From Paenibacillus sp. 453mf (lineage in GTDB: Bacteria > Bacillota > Bacilli > Paenibacillales > Paenibacillaceae), in the NCBI RefSeq assembly GCF_900116105.1, contig NZ_FPAC01000001.1:548862-612861 (forward strand): a DNA stretch of 64,000 nt, written 5' to 3'. A program made the translations under genes and the position numbers. Positions 9,998 to 17,907 of the stretch are shown here, one piece after another (position 1 is the stretch's first letter; each line of letters starts with the position of its first letter). The notes under the pieces are model-generated. The model made no database searches. It had not been told where the DNA came from and saw only the letters and a list, made by a program, of their open reading frames with translations.

Positions 9998-10951
9998 TTA
10001 AGCTTTCCTCCAATATTTACCCTGCCATGTATCACGTGCGCGGAGCTCGGCATCGATTCCGTTTAATACTTCCCATTTCTTCATCGACCACTGGGGTCCA
10101 ATCAGCAGATTTCTAGGGGCATCACCGGTTAACCGGTGTACAATCATTTCCGGCGGTAAAATCTCTAGGGAATCCACGATCAGCTTAATGTACTCATCCT
10201 GTCCCAGGAACCGAAGCAGACCCGCCTCGTACTGCTTAACCATAGGTGTCTTCTTCATGAGATGAAGCAGATGGATCTTGATGCCCTGAACGTCCATACG
10301 GGCCACAGCGCGTGTCGTCTCAAGCATCATTTCATGTGTCTCTTGAGGGAGTCCGTGAATGATATGGGTGCATACCCGAATGTTTCGTTTTCTCAGCTTC
10401 TCCACCGCATCCTCATAACACTTCGTATCATGAGCACGGTTAATGAGCCGAGATGTGGATTCATGAATGGTTTGAAGTCCCATCTCAACCCACAAATAAG
10501 TGCGCTCATTAAGCTCAGCCAGATAGTCCACAACATCGTCCGGCAGACAATCCGGTCGTGTCGCAATGGATAACCCAACGACTCCGGGCTGCTGGAGAAT
10601 CACTTCATAATATTCGCGAAGCTGCTCAACCGGCGCATAAGTATTGGTATAAGCTTGGAAATATCCGATATACTGGGCGTTTGGCCATTTTTGATGCTGA
10701 CGGTCTCTAATCGTATTGAATTGGGTAATTAAATCATCGCGTCTCGCACCGGCAAAGTCACCTGAACCGCGCGCGCTGCAGAAGGTACAACCGCCTTTGG
10801 CAATGGAGCCGTCCCGATTGGGACAGGTAAATCCAGCATCCAGCATGACTTTAAATACTTTATTATCAAACTGCTTATGCATCTCATGATTCCAAGTGTG
10901 AAATCGCTTCTCTCCCCATAGCAGCGGAGGAGTTGAAACAGGCATATTCAT
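9998..10951 (-). CDS. ytqA: Radical SAM protein, YtqA / TIGR01212 type
   Basis: A 317-residue radical-SAM enzyme. The 4Fe-4S cluster cysteines are FTCPNRDGS..GGCTFCSARG, a Cys-x(n)-Cys-x2-Cys spacing with an enlarged first gap typical of the YtqA/YhcC and Elp3-related group. The start is taken at the ATG at 10951, seven bases after AAAGGAGT; an in-frame ATG at 10975 would place that ribosome-binding site inside the gene. It is coupled to ytqB downstream. Pairing of a radical-SAM protein with a methyltransferase suggests an RNA or small-molecule modification pathway, which is inference. Confidence 0.88.
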   Translation of the reverse strand: MNMPVSTPPLLWGEKRFHTWNHEMHKQFDNKVFKVMLDAGFTCPNRDGSIAKGGCTFCSARGSGDFAGARRDDLITQFNTIRDRQHQKWPNAQYIGYFQAYTNTYAPVEQLREYYEVILQQPGVVGLSIATRPDCLPDDVVDYLAELNERTYLWVEMGLQTIHESTSRLINRAHDTKCYEDAVEKLRKRNIRVCTHIIHGLPQETHEMMLETTRAVARMDVQGIKIHLLHLMKKTPMVKQYEAGLLRFLGQDEYIKLIVDSLEILPPEMIVHRLTGDAPRNLLIGPQWSMKKWEVLNGIDAELRARDTWQGKYWRKA

Positions 10952-11252
10952 AAGGAAACTCCTTTGTTGATTCATTAAACTAAATAAAGGTGAATGAAAA
11001 GAAAGGGATATTCAAATCCCTTTTTTCACATTTTCTATTGTAACAAAAAGCGCCGATAAATGGGAATTCTCCTTTAGAGAAACCAGAAATACTTCAATAA
11101 AAAGGGCATAAAAAGATAGCGCTTACCTCTTGCAAAACATTACACAGTTATGTTATATTTTAGCTGAGGTCAGACCTTGAAAAACACACTATTTTTTCGC
11201 AGAATTCATACATTTTTTTCGTCTCGGCCATACTATTCGTGAGGTGATTAAC

Positions 11253-11450
11253 ATGAATTCAAGTCTAAAATCAGGTGGGCATAAAATCTCTGTTGAGCTT
11301 ACTGCAGATGAAGCATTGGCACTAACTGGCGTTAAATTTAATGGAAATCCTCAGGTAGAAGCTATTGCTAAGAAAAAAATAAGAAAGGCTTTTGAAAAGA
11401 CATTTGATTTTTCCACCCAAGATAAGGTAGACTATGAACTGTTAAAGTAG
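11253..11450 (+). CDS. Small protein of unknown function (65 aa)
   Basis: I do not recognise this protein. It is 65 residues, soluble-looking, lysine-rich at the C-terminal half and without cysteine or membrane segments. The ATG at 11253 has GAGGTG upstream; a GTG at 11244 inside that site is less likely. It stands alone between a promoter-like TTGCAA...TATATT region (about 11130-11160) and a clear terminator, which supports its being a real gene. Confidence 0.65.
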   Translation: MNSSLKSGGHKISVELTADEALALTGVKFNGNPQVEAIAKKKIRKAFEKTFDFSTQDKVDYELLK

Positions 11451-11480
11451 TTGGACCCCAATTCCAAATATATTTGAAGA

Positions 11481-11526
11481 AGGGATCGTGCTGTACACTC
11501 TAAGTGCAGCGAACGATTCCTTTTTC
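11481..11526 (+). terminator. Terminator of the 65-aa gene
   Basis: AGGGATCGT..CTG pairs with CAG..ACGATTCCT, followed by TTTTTCTTTT. Confidence 0.8.
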
Positions 11527-11631
11527 TTTTGAATTGGTCCTCATTTCGATCGTATTTAAAGACTTTACATTTGAACGATAATTAGGCACAATTAATGCCG
11601 GAACATTTTACTGAAAAATCGGAGGAGAGAC

Positions 11632-12360
11632 ATGCGTTTACGCGGCAGAAAAGGGATTCGCGAAAATCTGGAAAGTCAAACGGATCTGGTTATATTAAAT
11701 CCAGAAGAATATAAAGGCAAATGGGCTGACTTGTTTGGTAACGGGAAGCCGATTCATGTAGAGTTCGGCATGGGAAAAGGTCAGTTCATCAGCCAGATGA
11801 GTTACCGCAATCAAGATGTAAATTATATCGGTATTGATATGTATGATGAGCTCGTTCGTCGTGCCAGCGATAAGGCAAGAATAGCTTGGGCAGAGGAAGA
11901 GCTTGAGACGCCGCCTAATTTGAAGCTGGCTCTTGCCAACATTGAGAACATCCTGGATGTGTTTGAGCAGGGGGAAGTGGAGAGAATCTATCTTAACTTC
12001 AGCGACCCATGGCCAAAATCCAAGCATGCTCGGAGACGTCTGACGCATCCTCGCTTCTTGGACAAGTATAAGGAAGTACTGAACAGCCGGGGTCAAATCC
12101 ATTTCAAAACAGACTCAGAGACCTTGTTCGAGTTCTCGATCAATTCGTTTGCGGATTATGGTCTGCAAATGACGAACATCTCTTTGAACTTGCATCGGGA
12201 TGGTCTAAATGAGGAGCATGTAATGACGGAGTATGAGCAGAAGTTCATGGGTAAAGGCATGAATATTCACCGTGTCGAGGTCTTGATTGGTGAGGATGCT
12301 CTTAAGAAATATAATGAGATTCGTCTTAAAAAATATCGTTATCAGGAATCCACTTCATAA
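11632..12360 (+). CDS. trmB: tRNA (guanine-N7-)-methyltransferase
   Basis: A 242-residue TrmB that forms m7G46 in the variable loop of tRNAs with SAM as donor. Landmarks are the SAM-binding EFGMGKGQFI (about residues 43-52), IGIDMYDELVRRA, and the family hallmark NFSDPWPKSKHARRRLTHPRFL. Length is slightly above the Bacillus enzyme because of the C-terminal tail. GGAGGAGAG precedes the ATG. It is monocistronic, with a terminator directly after. Confidence 0.95.
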   Translation: MRLRGRKGIRENLESQTDLVILNPEEYKGKWADLFGNGKPIHVEFGMGKGQFISQMSYRNQDVNYIGIDMYDELVRRASDKARIAWAEEELETPPNLKLALANIENILDVFEQGEVERIYLNFSDPWPKSKHARRRLTHPRFLDKYKEVLNSRGQIHFKTDSETLFEFSINSFADYGLQMTNISLNLHRDGLNEEHVMTEYEQKFMGKGMNIHRVEVLIGEDALKKYNEIRLKKYRYQESTS

Positions 12361-12383
12361 ATTATGAAGTTGAACCACTCCTT

Positions 12384-12418
12384 AACACCTTTTCTTCAAT
12401 TAAGAGAAGGTGTTTTTT
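12384..12418 (+). terminator. Terminator of trmB
   Basis: AACACCTT.TCTT pairs with AAGAGAAGGTGTT, four-to-six base loop, then TTTTTT. Confidence 0.88.
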
Positions 12419-12493
12419 GTATCAGCTGAGGTATACGGACTGGAAAATGAAAGCCTGACGGTATGATTTCCGGCTTGTCCTCATAAATATAAA

Positions 12494-12522
12494 AAAGGGT
12501 GCCTCATGTAGGCACCCTTTCT
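12494..12522 (-). terminator. Terminator overlapping the glycosyltransferase stop codon
   Basis: Read on the minus strand: AAAGGGTGCC, a 7-base loop, then GGCACCCTTT and further T residues. The TGA stop of the leftward glycosyltransferase (12504-12506) is within the loop, and its last codons form the upstream arm. Confidence 0.88.
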
Positions 12523-13637
12523 GATTCAACCAGTTCAATAATGCTTCTAGCACTCTGCATGGGATGGAACTTTTCGATCTCTCGGATATGTTTTCTTCGC
12601 TTTTGAACGATATCAGCATAATTATTCAGAAGCTTGTTCATCCATTTTTCAACCACGTTAAGCGAACTTATGGGTTCTCCAAGTCCTAGACCCGTGAAAT
12701 ATTGACAATTTTCTTGTTCTTGGCCTGGAAGGGGATTATGAAACAGCATCGGGATACCTTTGGCCAGACCCTCTGAGCAGGTCATACCTCCCGGTTTGGT
12801 CACAAGAAGGTCCGATACTTCCATTAGTTTGTCAACCTCTCGTGTGAAGCCCATCACGTGAATATTTGGCTGCTGATAAATGGGGTTGCGTTCCATGGCA
12901 ATTCGGGATTTTTCATTGTTTCCCAGAACATAAATAAATTGAATATCTTTATGCCACTTGGCTAAGTATTCGTTGACAATTTCATCCGTCATCAGCCCCC
13001 AGCCCCCGCCCATAACGAGGACGGTTGGCATGGGTTTCAGATTGAACTTCATTCTAATCTCATCATGGCTAGGATGTTCCCAGAAATTAGGGTGAACCGG
13101 AATCCCAGTTACTTGAATCTTCTCGATGGCAACACCCCGCTGGGTTAGCTTATCCAACACATCAGAAGTTGAGACCAAATAACGATTCACCTCGGGACTG
13201 ATCCAGGTTCCGTGAACATCATAATCTGTAATGACCGTACATAATGGAACCTGTAATCCCAGTCTCTTCAATCTGGCAATGACCGCACTCGGAATGGGAT
13301 GAGTACAAACGATGATATCCGGTTTTAACTGTCTTATGATGCTTCGAGTATGTGTATAGAACAGCCTGTGCAGAGCAAGAGTCGTGAAGCGGTTGATCGG
13401 TTTCTTGTACTGACTCTTATACATTAGTGCTACTAGTCTGGGTTGATTGGTTACGGTTTTTTTGTATGCATTTATGATCAGTGGAGCAACATGGGGATTA
13501 AGAAAACTCCCAAGTTCAAGCACTTTCGTCTGCACATCAGATGAGAGTTTCCTTAAACTGCTCGAGAGTGCGTATGCGGCTTGAGTATGTCCAGCTCCGA
13601 ATCCTTCAGATAATAACAACACTCTTTTTTTGCTCAC
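12504..13637 (-). CDS. MGDG synthase-type glycosyltransferase (processive diacylglycerol glucosyltransferase family)
   Basis: A 377-residue GT28-type glycosyltransferase of the UgtP/MGDG synthase family, which transfers sugars from UDP-sugars to diacylglycerol at the inner face of the membrane and so makes glycolipids and lipoteichoic acid anchors. Motifs: N-terminal SEGFGAGHTQAAYALS, central VMGGGWGLMTDEIV, and the donor-binding TKPGGMTCSEGLAKGIPM followed by NPLPGQEQENC. No signal or membrane segments are seen, as for this peripheral family. A PAP2 phosphatase lies upstream on the same strand, which fits lipid metabolism. Sugar and number of transfers cannot be read. The stop codon lies in the terminator loop. 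Confidence 0.85.
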   Translation of the reverse strand: MSKKRVLLLSEGFGAGHTQAAYALSSSLRKLSSDVQTKVLELGSFLNPHVAPLIINAYKKTVTNQPRLVALMYKSQYKKPINRFTTLALHRLFYTHTRSIIRQLKPDIIVCTHPIPSAVIARLKRLGLQVPLCTVITDYDVHGTWISPEVNRYLVSTSDVLDKLTQRGVAIEKIQVTGIPVHPNFWEHPSHDEIRMKFNLKPMPTVLVMGGGWGLMTDEIVNEYLAKWHKDIQFIYVLGNNEKSRIAMERNPIYQQPNIHVMGFTREVDKLMEVSDLLVTKPGGMTCSEGLAKGIPMLFHNPLPGQEQENCQYFTGLGLGEPISSLNVVEKWMNKLLNNYADIVQKRRKHIREIEKFHPMQSARSIIELVESERVPT

Positions 13638-13690
13638 TCTCTGTTCACCTGTTCCTTGCTCTGATTTCTGTCATTCAAAGATACTCTAGG

Positions 13691-14218
13691 TTAGGGCCAC
13701 AATGCAACCGTGCCGAATGCGACTGAAGTACCAATAAGTGCCCCGGCTAGGACATCAGAAGGATAATGGAGCCCCAAGTAAATTCGGGAAAAACCGACGA
13801 TGCAAGCGACAGGAAGCAACAATATGGTCACTTCAGGAAACGTAAACATAAAAGGCATCGTTACTGAAAAAATTGCGGTAGTATGACCTGATGGAAATGA
13901 ATGATCGGATAACGGATTGCGGAACGTATTGGTTTCTGGTATGGCTAAATAGGGTCTGATTCTCGGATACAGCTTCTTCGCTGCTGCAACTGGAATATGA
14001 CTTATAGCCAGTGCGGTGAAGGCCATGTAACCGGCTTGTCCCAAGGGTTCCGGTGCGATAAAGCCAACCAATAGAGAAGCAGTGATCGTAAAGGTGGCTC
14101 CACCGAGATGAGTTAGATAATAAAGCCAGAAATTGAGAAATCGATTATGAAGGCGTCCGTTAATCCATATGAAAATTTTTTGCTCCATCGCCTGAAGTCG
14201 TACGAAAAGACGGTCCAT
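13691..14218 (-). CDS. PAP2-family membrane phosphatase
   Basis: A 175-residue membrane phosphatase of the PAP2 superfamily (lipid phosphate or undecaprenyl-pyrophosphate phosphatase). All three catalytic motifs are intact: KLYPRIRP, PSGHT and SRIYLGLHYPSD. About five hydrophobic segments surround them. The start is taken at the ATG at 14218 with AGGGGG seven bases upstream; an ATG at 14251 in frame has no such site. It precedes the glycosyltransferase by 53 bases on the same strand, suggesting an envelope-lipid operon. Whether it acts on phosphatidate, phosphatidylglycerophosphate or undecaprenyl pyrophosphate is open. Confidence 0.87.
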   Translation of the reverse strand: MDRLFVRLQAMEQKIFIWINGRLHNRFLNFWLYYLTHLGGATFTITASLLVGFIAPEPLGQAGYMAFTALAISHIPVAAAKKLYPRIRPYLAIPETNTFRNPLSDHSFPSGHTTAIFSVTMPFMFTFPEVTILLLPVACIVGFSRIYLGLHYPSDVLAGALIGTSVAFGTVALWP

Positions 14219-14833
14219 TATAAGTCCCCCTGCTTGATGTACTGTCCACATAGGAGTCAGCAGGTTGTTGGTGATTTACCGACATGCCCCGTGTAAACCT
14301 AAGTTTATCATATTTTTTAATCATGTCCTTATCAAGAATAACCCATGTGTATTATACAAAAAAACGGGAGTTTTGACTTTGAGGTTCAAAAAAATATAAA
14401 ATGATTCAAGCTGCTTGAGATGGTTTAAAAAAAATTGAGTTATAAAAACTCAAACTTTTTTGTTCTTTGATCCGTTTAAGATTTAGAAGATTGTCCTCTT
14501 TATGGAATTTCAATGTGTGCTTCATAAAAACAGAAGAAATAAAGAGAGCATCCAAATAAAAAACGTGAAAATGGATGAAAATAAGAACAAACCGCTGTGA
14601 AAGAAAGACCTACCGTAGTTTCTGTCAGGTTTCAGTCCAAAAGAACGTTTTCTTCGCTCGAAGATGACTTATGGCGATTTTGACAAAATCAAAGAAAGCA
14701 TACAAAATCGAGTAGGCAGTAAAGAATAAGTGGCAAAGATAAAAAACGAAACAAAAAAGGGTCATGAAATTAAAAAAAGATGTGTGTTAAAAAAAGAGAT
14801 GCTCACATTTAAAGAGGGGGTAGCAGAGAACAA
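14219..14833. other. AT-rich divergent intergenic region
   Basis: About 600 bases between a leftward PAP2 gene and a rightward glycosyltransferase, so it must carry two promoters. It is very A-rich on the plus strand. A small U-tailed hairpin (TTGAGTT/AACTCAA) is at about 14433-14465. A 21-codon frame at about 14663 lacks a ribosome-binding site. I recognise no riboswitch. Confidence 0.45.
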
Positions 14834-16072
14834 ATGTTTAATGCGATATTTGTAACGTTTCAAGTGATCTTGGCGTTCCTAGCTGTGTATCAGTTTGGTT
14901 TTTCTCTGTTCGGCTTGATTAAAAAGAAAAAGAAACAACAGTTTCCGCCGAACAAGTCTTTTGCTGTATTGGTTGCTGCTCACAATGAGGCAGAAGTCAT
15001 TGGAGCATTGCTGGAAAATTTGAAGAAACTGGATTATCCCAAAGAACTGTACGACGTGTTCGTTATTTGTGATAATTGTACAGATAATACGGCCGAGATC
15101 GTTCGGGCACACGGTATGAATGCATGTATCAGAACGAATGCCGATCAGCGCGGTAAAGGTTATGCTATTGAATGGATGCTTAAAGAGCTCTGGAGCATGC
15201 CTAAGCAGTATGATGCGGTGGTCATGTTTGATGCCGACAATTTGGCTGCGAAGAACTTCCTTCAGGAAATGAACAATGACCTGAACAGAGGAGCTAGGGT
15301 TATTCAAGGCTATATCGATACTAAGAATCCTGAAGATTCCTGGATCACAGCAGCTTACGGAATTTCCTATTGGTATATTAACCGTTTGTGGCAGCTGTCC
15401 CGTCATAATCTCAATATGGCGAATTTCCTTGGCGGTACAGGGATGTGTTTTGAGAGCAAGCTGCTTAGAGATATGGGCTGGGGAGCCACGTCTCTAGTTG
15501 AGGATCTGGAGTTTACAATGCGTGCTGTAGATCGTGATGTATATCCTGTATTCAACTATGATGCTAAGGTATTCGATGAGAAGCCTTTATCATTTAAAGC
15601 TTCGGCAAGACAACGTCTTCGCTGGATGCAGGGGCACTTTACGGTAGCCAGAAGATACTTCTTCCCATTGATCTGGAAAAGTATCAAGCAAGGCAGCTTG
15701 GTCAAATTTGACCTCGCGGTATACAGTGCTAACGTGTATGTAGTTCTGCTGACCTTTATCATGACAGCAATCAGCTTCGTGGATATTATCTTGTTCAATG
15801 GACCGAACATTACTAATATTTATGGTTATCTGCCGATATGGGTTGGATTCCTTGCTATTGCGGCGAACGTAGTTACGTTTCTGTTGTCTCTGGCTCTGGA
15901 GAAGGTGCGCTTCAAGAAAGTGTACATTTCACTTATCTTGTTCCCGATCTATTTGTTATCGTGGTATCCGATTACGCTGTATGCCTTCTTCACGCAAAAC
16001 AACAAGCAATGGAGCCACACGAAGCATACCCGTGTCGTTCGATTGGAAGAGGTTCAAAGCAAGCAAGGATAA
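14834..16072 (+). CDS. Membrane-anchored family 2 glycosyltransferase
   Basis: A 412-residue processive-type GT2 enzyme. An N-terminal membrane helix (residues 1-28) is followed by the GT-A domain: VLVAAHNEAEVIGALL, VICDNCTDNT, the metal-binding DAD in VMFDADNLA (about residue 133), acceptor-side EDLEFTMRA and QRLRWMQGHF. Three or four membrane segments close the C-terminus. The QxxRW-type motif is that of processive synthases such as IcaA, hyaluronan and cellulose synthases, so it likely makes or extends a surface glycan or glycolipid. A GAGGGGG lies 13 bases before the ATG, a little far. It stands alone; the sugar is unknown. Confidence 0.85.
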   Translation: MFNAIFVTFQVILAFLAVYQFGFSLFGLIKKKKKQQFPPNKSFAVLVAAHNEAEVIGALLENLKKLDYPKELYDVFVICDNCTDNTAEIVRAHGMNACIRTNADQRGKGYAIEWMLKELWSMPKQYDAVVMFDADNLAAKNFLQEMNNDLNRGARVIQGYIDTKNPEDSWITAAYGISYWYINRLWQLSRHNLNMANFLGGTGMCFESKLLRDMGWGATSLVEDLEFTMRAVDRDVYPVFNYDAKVFDEKPLSFKASARQRLRWMQGHFTVARRYFFPLIWKSIKQGSLVKFDLAVYSANVYVVLLTFIMTAISFVDIILFNGPNITNIYGYLPIWVGFLAIAANVVTFLLSLALEKVRFKKVYISLILFPIYLLSWYPITLYAFFTQNNKQWSHTKHTRVVRLEEVQSKQG

Positions 16073-16087
16073 ATATTTAATTAAGTG

Positions 16088-16116
16088 TTGACAAAGCTAT
16101 TGTGAACATGTATTAT
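16088..16116 (+). promoter_or_regulatory. Sigma-A promoter of infC-rpmI-rplT
   Basis: TTGACA at 16088-16093 and TATTAT at 16111-16116, spacing 17. It places the transcript start near 16123, about 205 bases before infC. Confidence 0.85.
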
Positions 16117-16122
16117 TATTTA

Positions 16123-16284
16123 GGTGATTGTTTTGGAATATGGATTCAAAAGTAGAAGGTCCGACTTCTCACCTGATCGGCATTAAGCTGACTGGTAACG
16201 ATCCAATGATTTATGAATGAATTTCATGAAGAATTGTTGATTGTTCAGGGATGTCGGTAGATTGCCGGCATCCCTTTATTTTTT
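16123..16284 (+). promoter_or_regulatory. L20-type autoregulatory leader with transcription attenuator
   Basis: The untranslated leader of infC carries a small hairpin (AGAAG..CTTCT around 16155-16172) and ends in a strong terminator, GGGATGTCGG paired with CCGGCATCCC at 16248-16274, then TTTATTTTTT. In Bacillus the same operon is controlled by ribosomal protein L20 binding an rRNA-mimicking leader and promoting termination before infC. The position, length and terminator fit; I did not model the L20-binding pseudoknot. Confidence 0.75.
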
Positions 16285-16327
16285 ATCTGTATAGGGATTA
16301 TCGATAACGATCTGGAGGTGGACAGTT

Positions 16328-16837
16328 ATTAGTAAAGAACACATGATTAATGATGAAATTCGGGTGAAGGAAGTTCGTTTGGTCGGAGCTGAAGGAGAGC
16401 AGATCGGCATTAAGCCTATTCGCGAAGCATTGCAGATGGCTGCAGATCTTAATCTGGACCTGGTTAATGTGGCGCCGCAGGCTAAACCGCCAGTGTGCCG
16501 TATCATGGATTACGGTAAGTTCCGTTACGAACAGCAGAAGAAAGAAAAAGAAGCACGTAAGAATCAAAAGATTGTGGACATCAAGGAAGTTTGGTTCCGT
16601 TCCAACATCGAGGAACATGATTACCAAACAAAACTTCGCAATGTCGTCAAGTTCCTGAAGGAAGGCGACAAAGTGAAGTGTTCCGTCCGCTTCCGCGGAC
16701 GCGAGATCGCCCATGCGGATATCGGTCAAAAGATTTTGGAACGCGTGAAAGTGGAAGTTGCTGAACTCAGCACTATCGAACGTCAACCTAAACTTGAGGG
16801 CCGGAGCATGATTATGATTTTGGCTCCTAAAGCCTGA
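16328..16837 (+). CDS. infC: Translation initiation factor IF-3
   Basis: IF-3 of about 169 residues, which binds the 30S subunit, prevents premature 50S joining and discriminates start codons. The N-domain starts at INDEIRVKEVRLVG, the linker is the charged EQQKKEKEARKNQK, and the C-domain holds VKFLKEGDKVKCSVRFRGRE. The start is set at an ATT: GGAGGTG at 16314-16320 lies seven bases before ATT 16328 but 22 bases before the first in-frame ATG (16343). AUU starts are a known trait of infC that lets IF-3 repress its own translation. It is the first gene of the infC-rpmI-rplT operon. Confidence 0.93.
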   Translation: MSKEHMINDEIRVKEVRLVGAEGEQIGIKPIREALQMAADLNLDLVNVAPQAKPPVCRIMDYGKFRYEQQKKEKEARKNQKIVDIKEVWFRSNIEEHDYQTKLRNVVKFLKEGDKVKCSVRFRGREIAHADIGQKILERVKVEVAELSTIERQPKLEGRSMIMILAPKA

Positions 16838-16867
16838 GCCAGATAAACTTGGAGGAGGAAATACACA

Positions 16868-17068
16868 ATGCCTAAAATGAAAACTCACAGCAGCCTGAAG
16901 GGTCGTTTCAAAGTTACTGGTACTGGTAAAGTGAAACGTTACAAAGCATACAGAAACCACTTGCTTTCCCACAAATCGAAGCGCGCGAAGCGCGTTCTTG
17001 CAGGCAGCCCGGTTATGGCACCTGGTGACGTTAAGCGTCTGAAACAAGGTTTGGCTAACCTGAAATAG
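16868..17068 (+). CDS. rpmI: 50S ribosomal protein L35
   Basis: A 66-residue basic ribosomal protein. It begins MPKMKTHSSLKGRFKVTGTG and keeps the characteristic H-L-L-x-H-K-S-x-K-R run (NHLLSHKSKRAKR). Length is standard. GGAGGAGG precedes the ATG. It lies between infC and rplT, the conserved order. Confidence 0.97.
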   Translation: MPKMKTHSSLKGRFKVTGTGKVKRYKAYRNHLLSHKSKRAKRVLAGSPVMAPGDVKRLKQGLANLK

Positions 17069-17109
17069 TCCACTGATTACTAACATATATTTTCTGGGAG
17101 GTCTTTGAT

Positions 17110-17469
17110 ATGGCAAGAGTAAAAGGCGGATTCGTTGTTCGTCGTCGTCATAAAAAAGTATTGAAACTTGCTAAAGGTTATTTCGGTTCTAAACACCGTA
17201 TTTTTAAAACAGCTAACGAACAAGTTATGAAATCCATGGTATATGCATACCGTGATCGTCGTCAGACAAAACGTAACTTCCGCAAATTGTGGATCGTTCG
17301 TATTAACGCAGCAGCTCGCATGAACGGATTGTCTTACAACAAATTCATGCACGGATTGAAACTCGCTGGAGTTGACATGAACCGTAAAATGCTTGCTGAT
17401 CTTGCAGTAAACGATATTAATGCATTCAACTCTTTGGCAGTTGTAGCTAAGGAAAAAATTAATGCTTAA
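17110..17469 (+). CDS. rplT: 50S ribosomal protein L20
   Basis: A 119-residue L20 that nucleates 50S assembly on 23S rRNA and in Bacillus-type bacteria also represses its own operon through the leader. It begins [28 protein letters not shown] and contains [21 protein letters not shown], both family signatures. TGGGAGG lies upstream of the ATG. It is the last gene of the operon, followed by a terminator. Confidence 0.97.
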   Translation: MARVKGGFVVRRRHKKVLKLAKGYFGSKHRIFKTANEQVMKSMVYAYRDRRQTKRNFRKLWIVRINAAARMNGLSYNKFMHGLKLAGVDMNRKMLADLAVNDINAFNSLAVVAKEKINA

Positions 17470-17486
17470 TTTCTTCAAGTGATAAG

Positions 17487-17510
17487 AGCCGCCGCATAGG
17501 CGGCTTTTTT
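17487..17510 (+). terminator. Terminator of infC-rpmI-rplT
   Basis: AGCCGCC, five-base loop, GGCGGCT, then TTTTT. Confidence 0.92.
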
Positions 17511-17907
17511 ATGGGGACTAAGTAAAAGTGCATGTCTTGGTGGGTCTCTAGGCTTAATTAAGGATAGTCGAATTAGAGTTACATATTACAAATAATACAA
17601 ATGAAAAGTTTTAAATACTCTATAAATGTCACGTTTAAGGCAGATTATATTACACATAATAAACCTAATTGTGTTAATTATAACTTATAAAGCGCTTACA
17701 ATTATGAACATTCTTAAAAAAACTCATAAATAAGTCATGAAACTGCTGGATTTTAACATGGGTTGATTGTATAATCACCTCTAGTAGGACAGTCCTATTG
17801 AATTGTACTTATAAATAATGATTGCCCGGACCAGCTTATAATCCGTAAATCTGAAGATTAAAGTATGATATCAATTAGGGAATATATTAAGGGGGAACAA
17901 TTCCAAG
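17511..17907. other. Regulatory region of the BMP transporter operon
   Basis: About 400 AT-rich bases without a gene. A cre-like site is at 17687-17700 and a good TATAAT at 17770-17775, whose -35 is weak. A short hairpin AGGACAGTCCT follows at about 17786. I found no match to a purine riboswitch. Confidence 0.5.
17687..17700 (+). promoter_or_regulatory. Possible CcpA site (cre-like)
   Basis: ATAAAGCGCTTACA fits the cre consensus TGWAANCGNTNWCA at 12 of 14 positions, failing at the first two. It lies about 70 bases upstream of the presumed -10 of the BMP operon. This is a short motif and may be chance. Confidence 0.4.

Noticed and set aside
14630..14730. 21-codon frame starting MTYGDFDKIKES in the divergent region
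   Set aside because: No ribosome-binding site and no supporting context; kept as a possibility only.
17776..17907. Purine riboswitch before the nucleoside-type importer
   Set aside because: No match to the conserved loop sequences of the purine aptamer.
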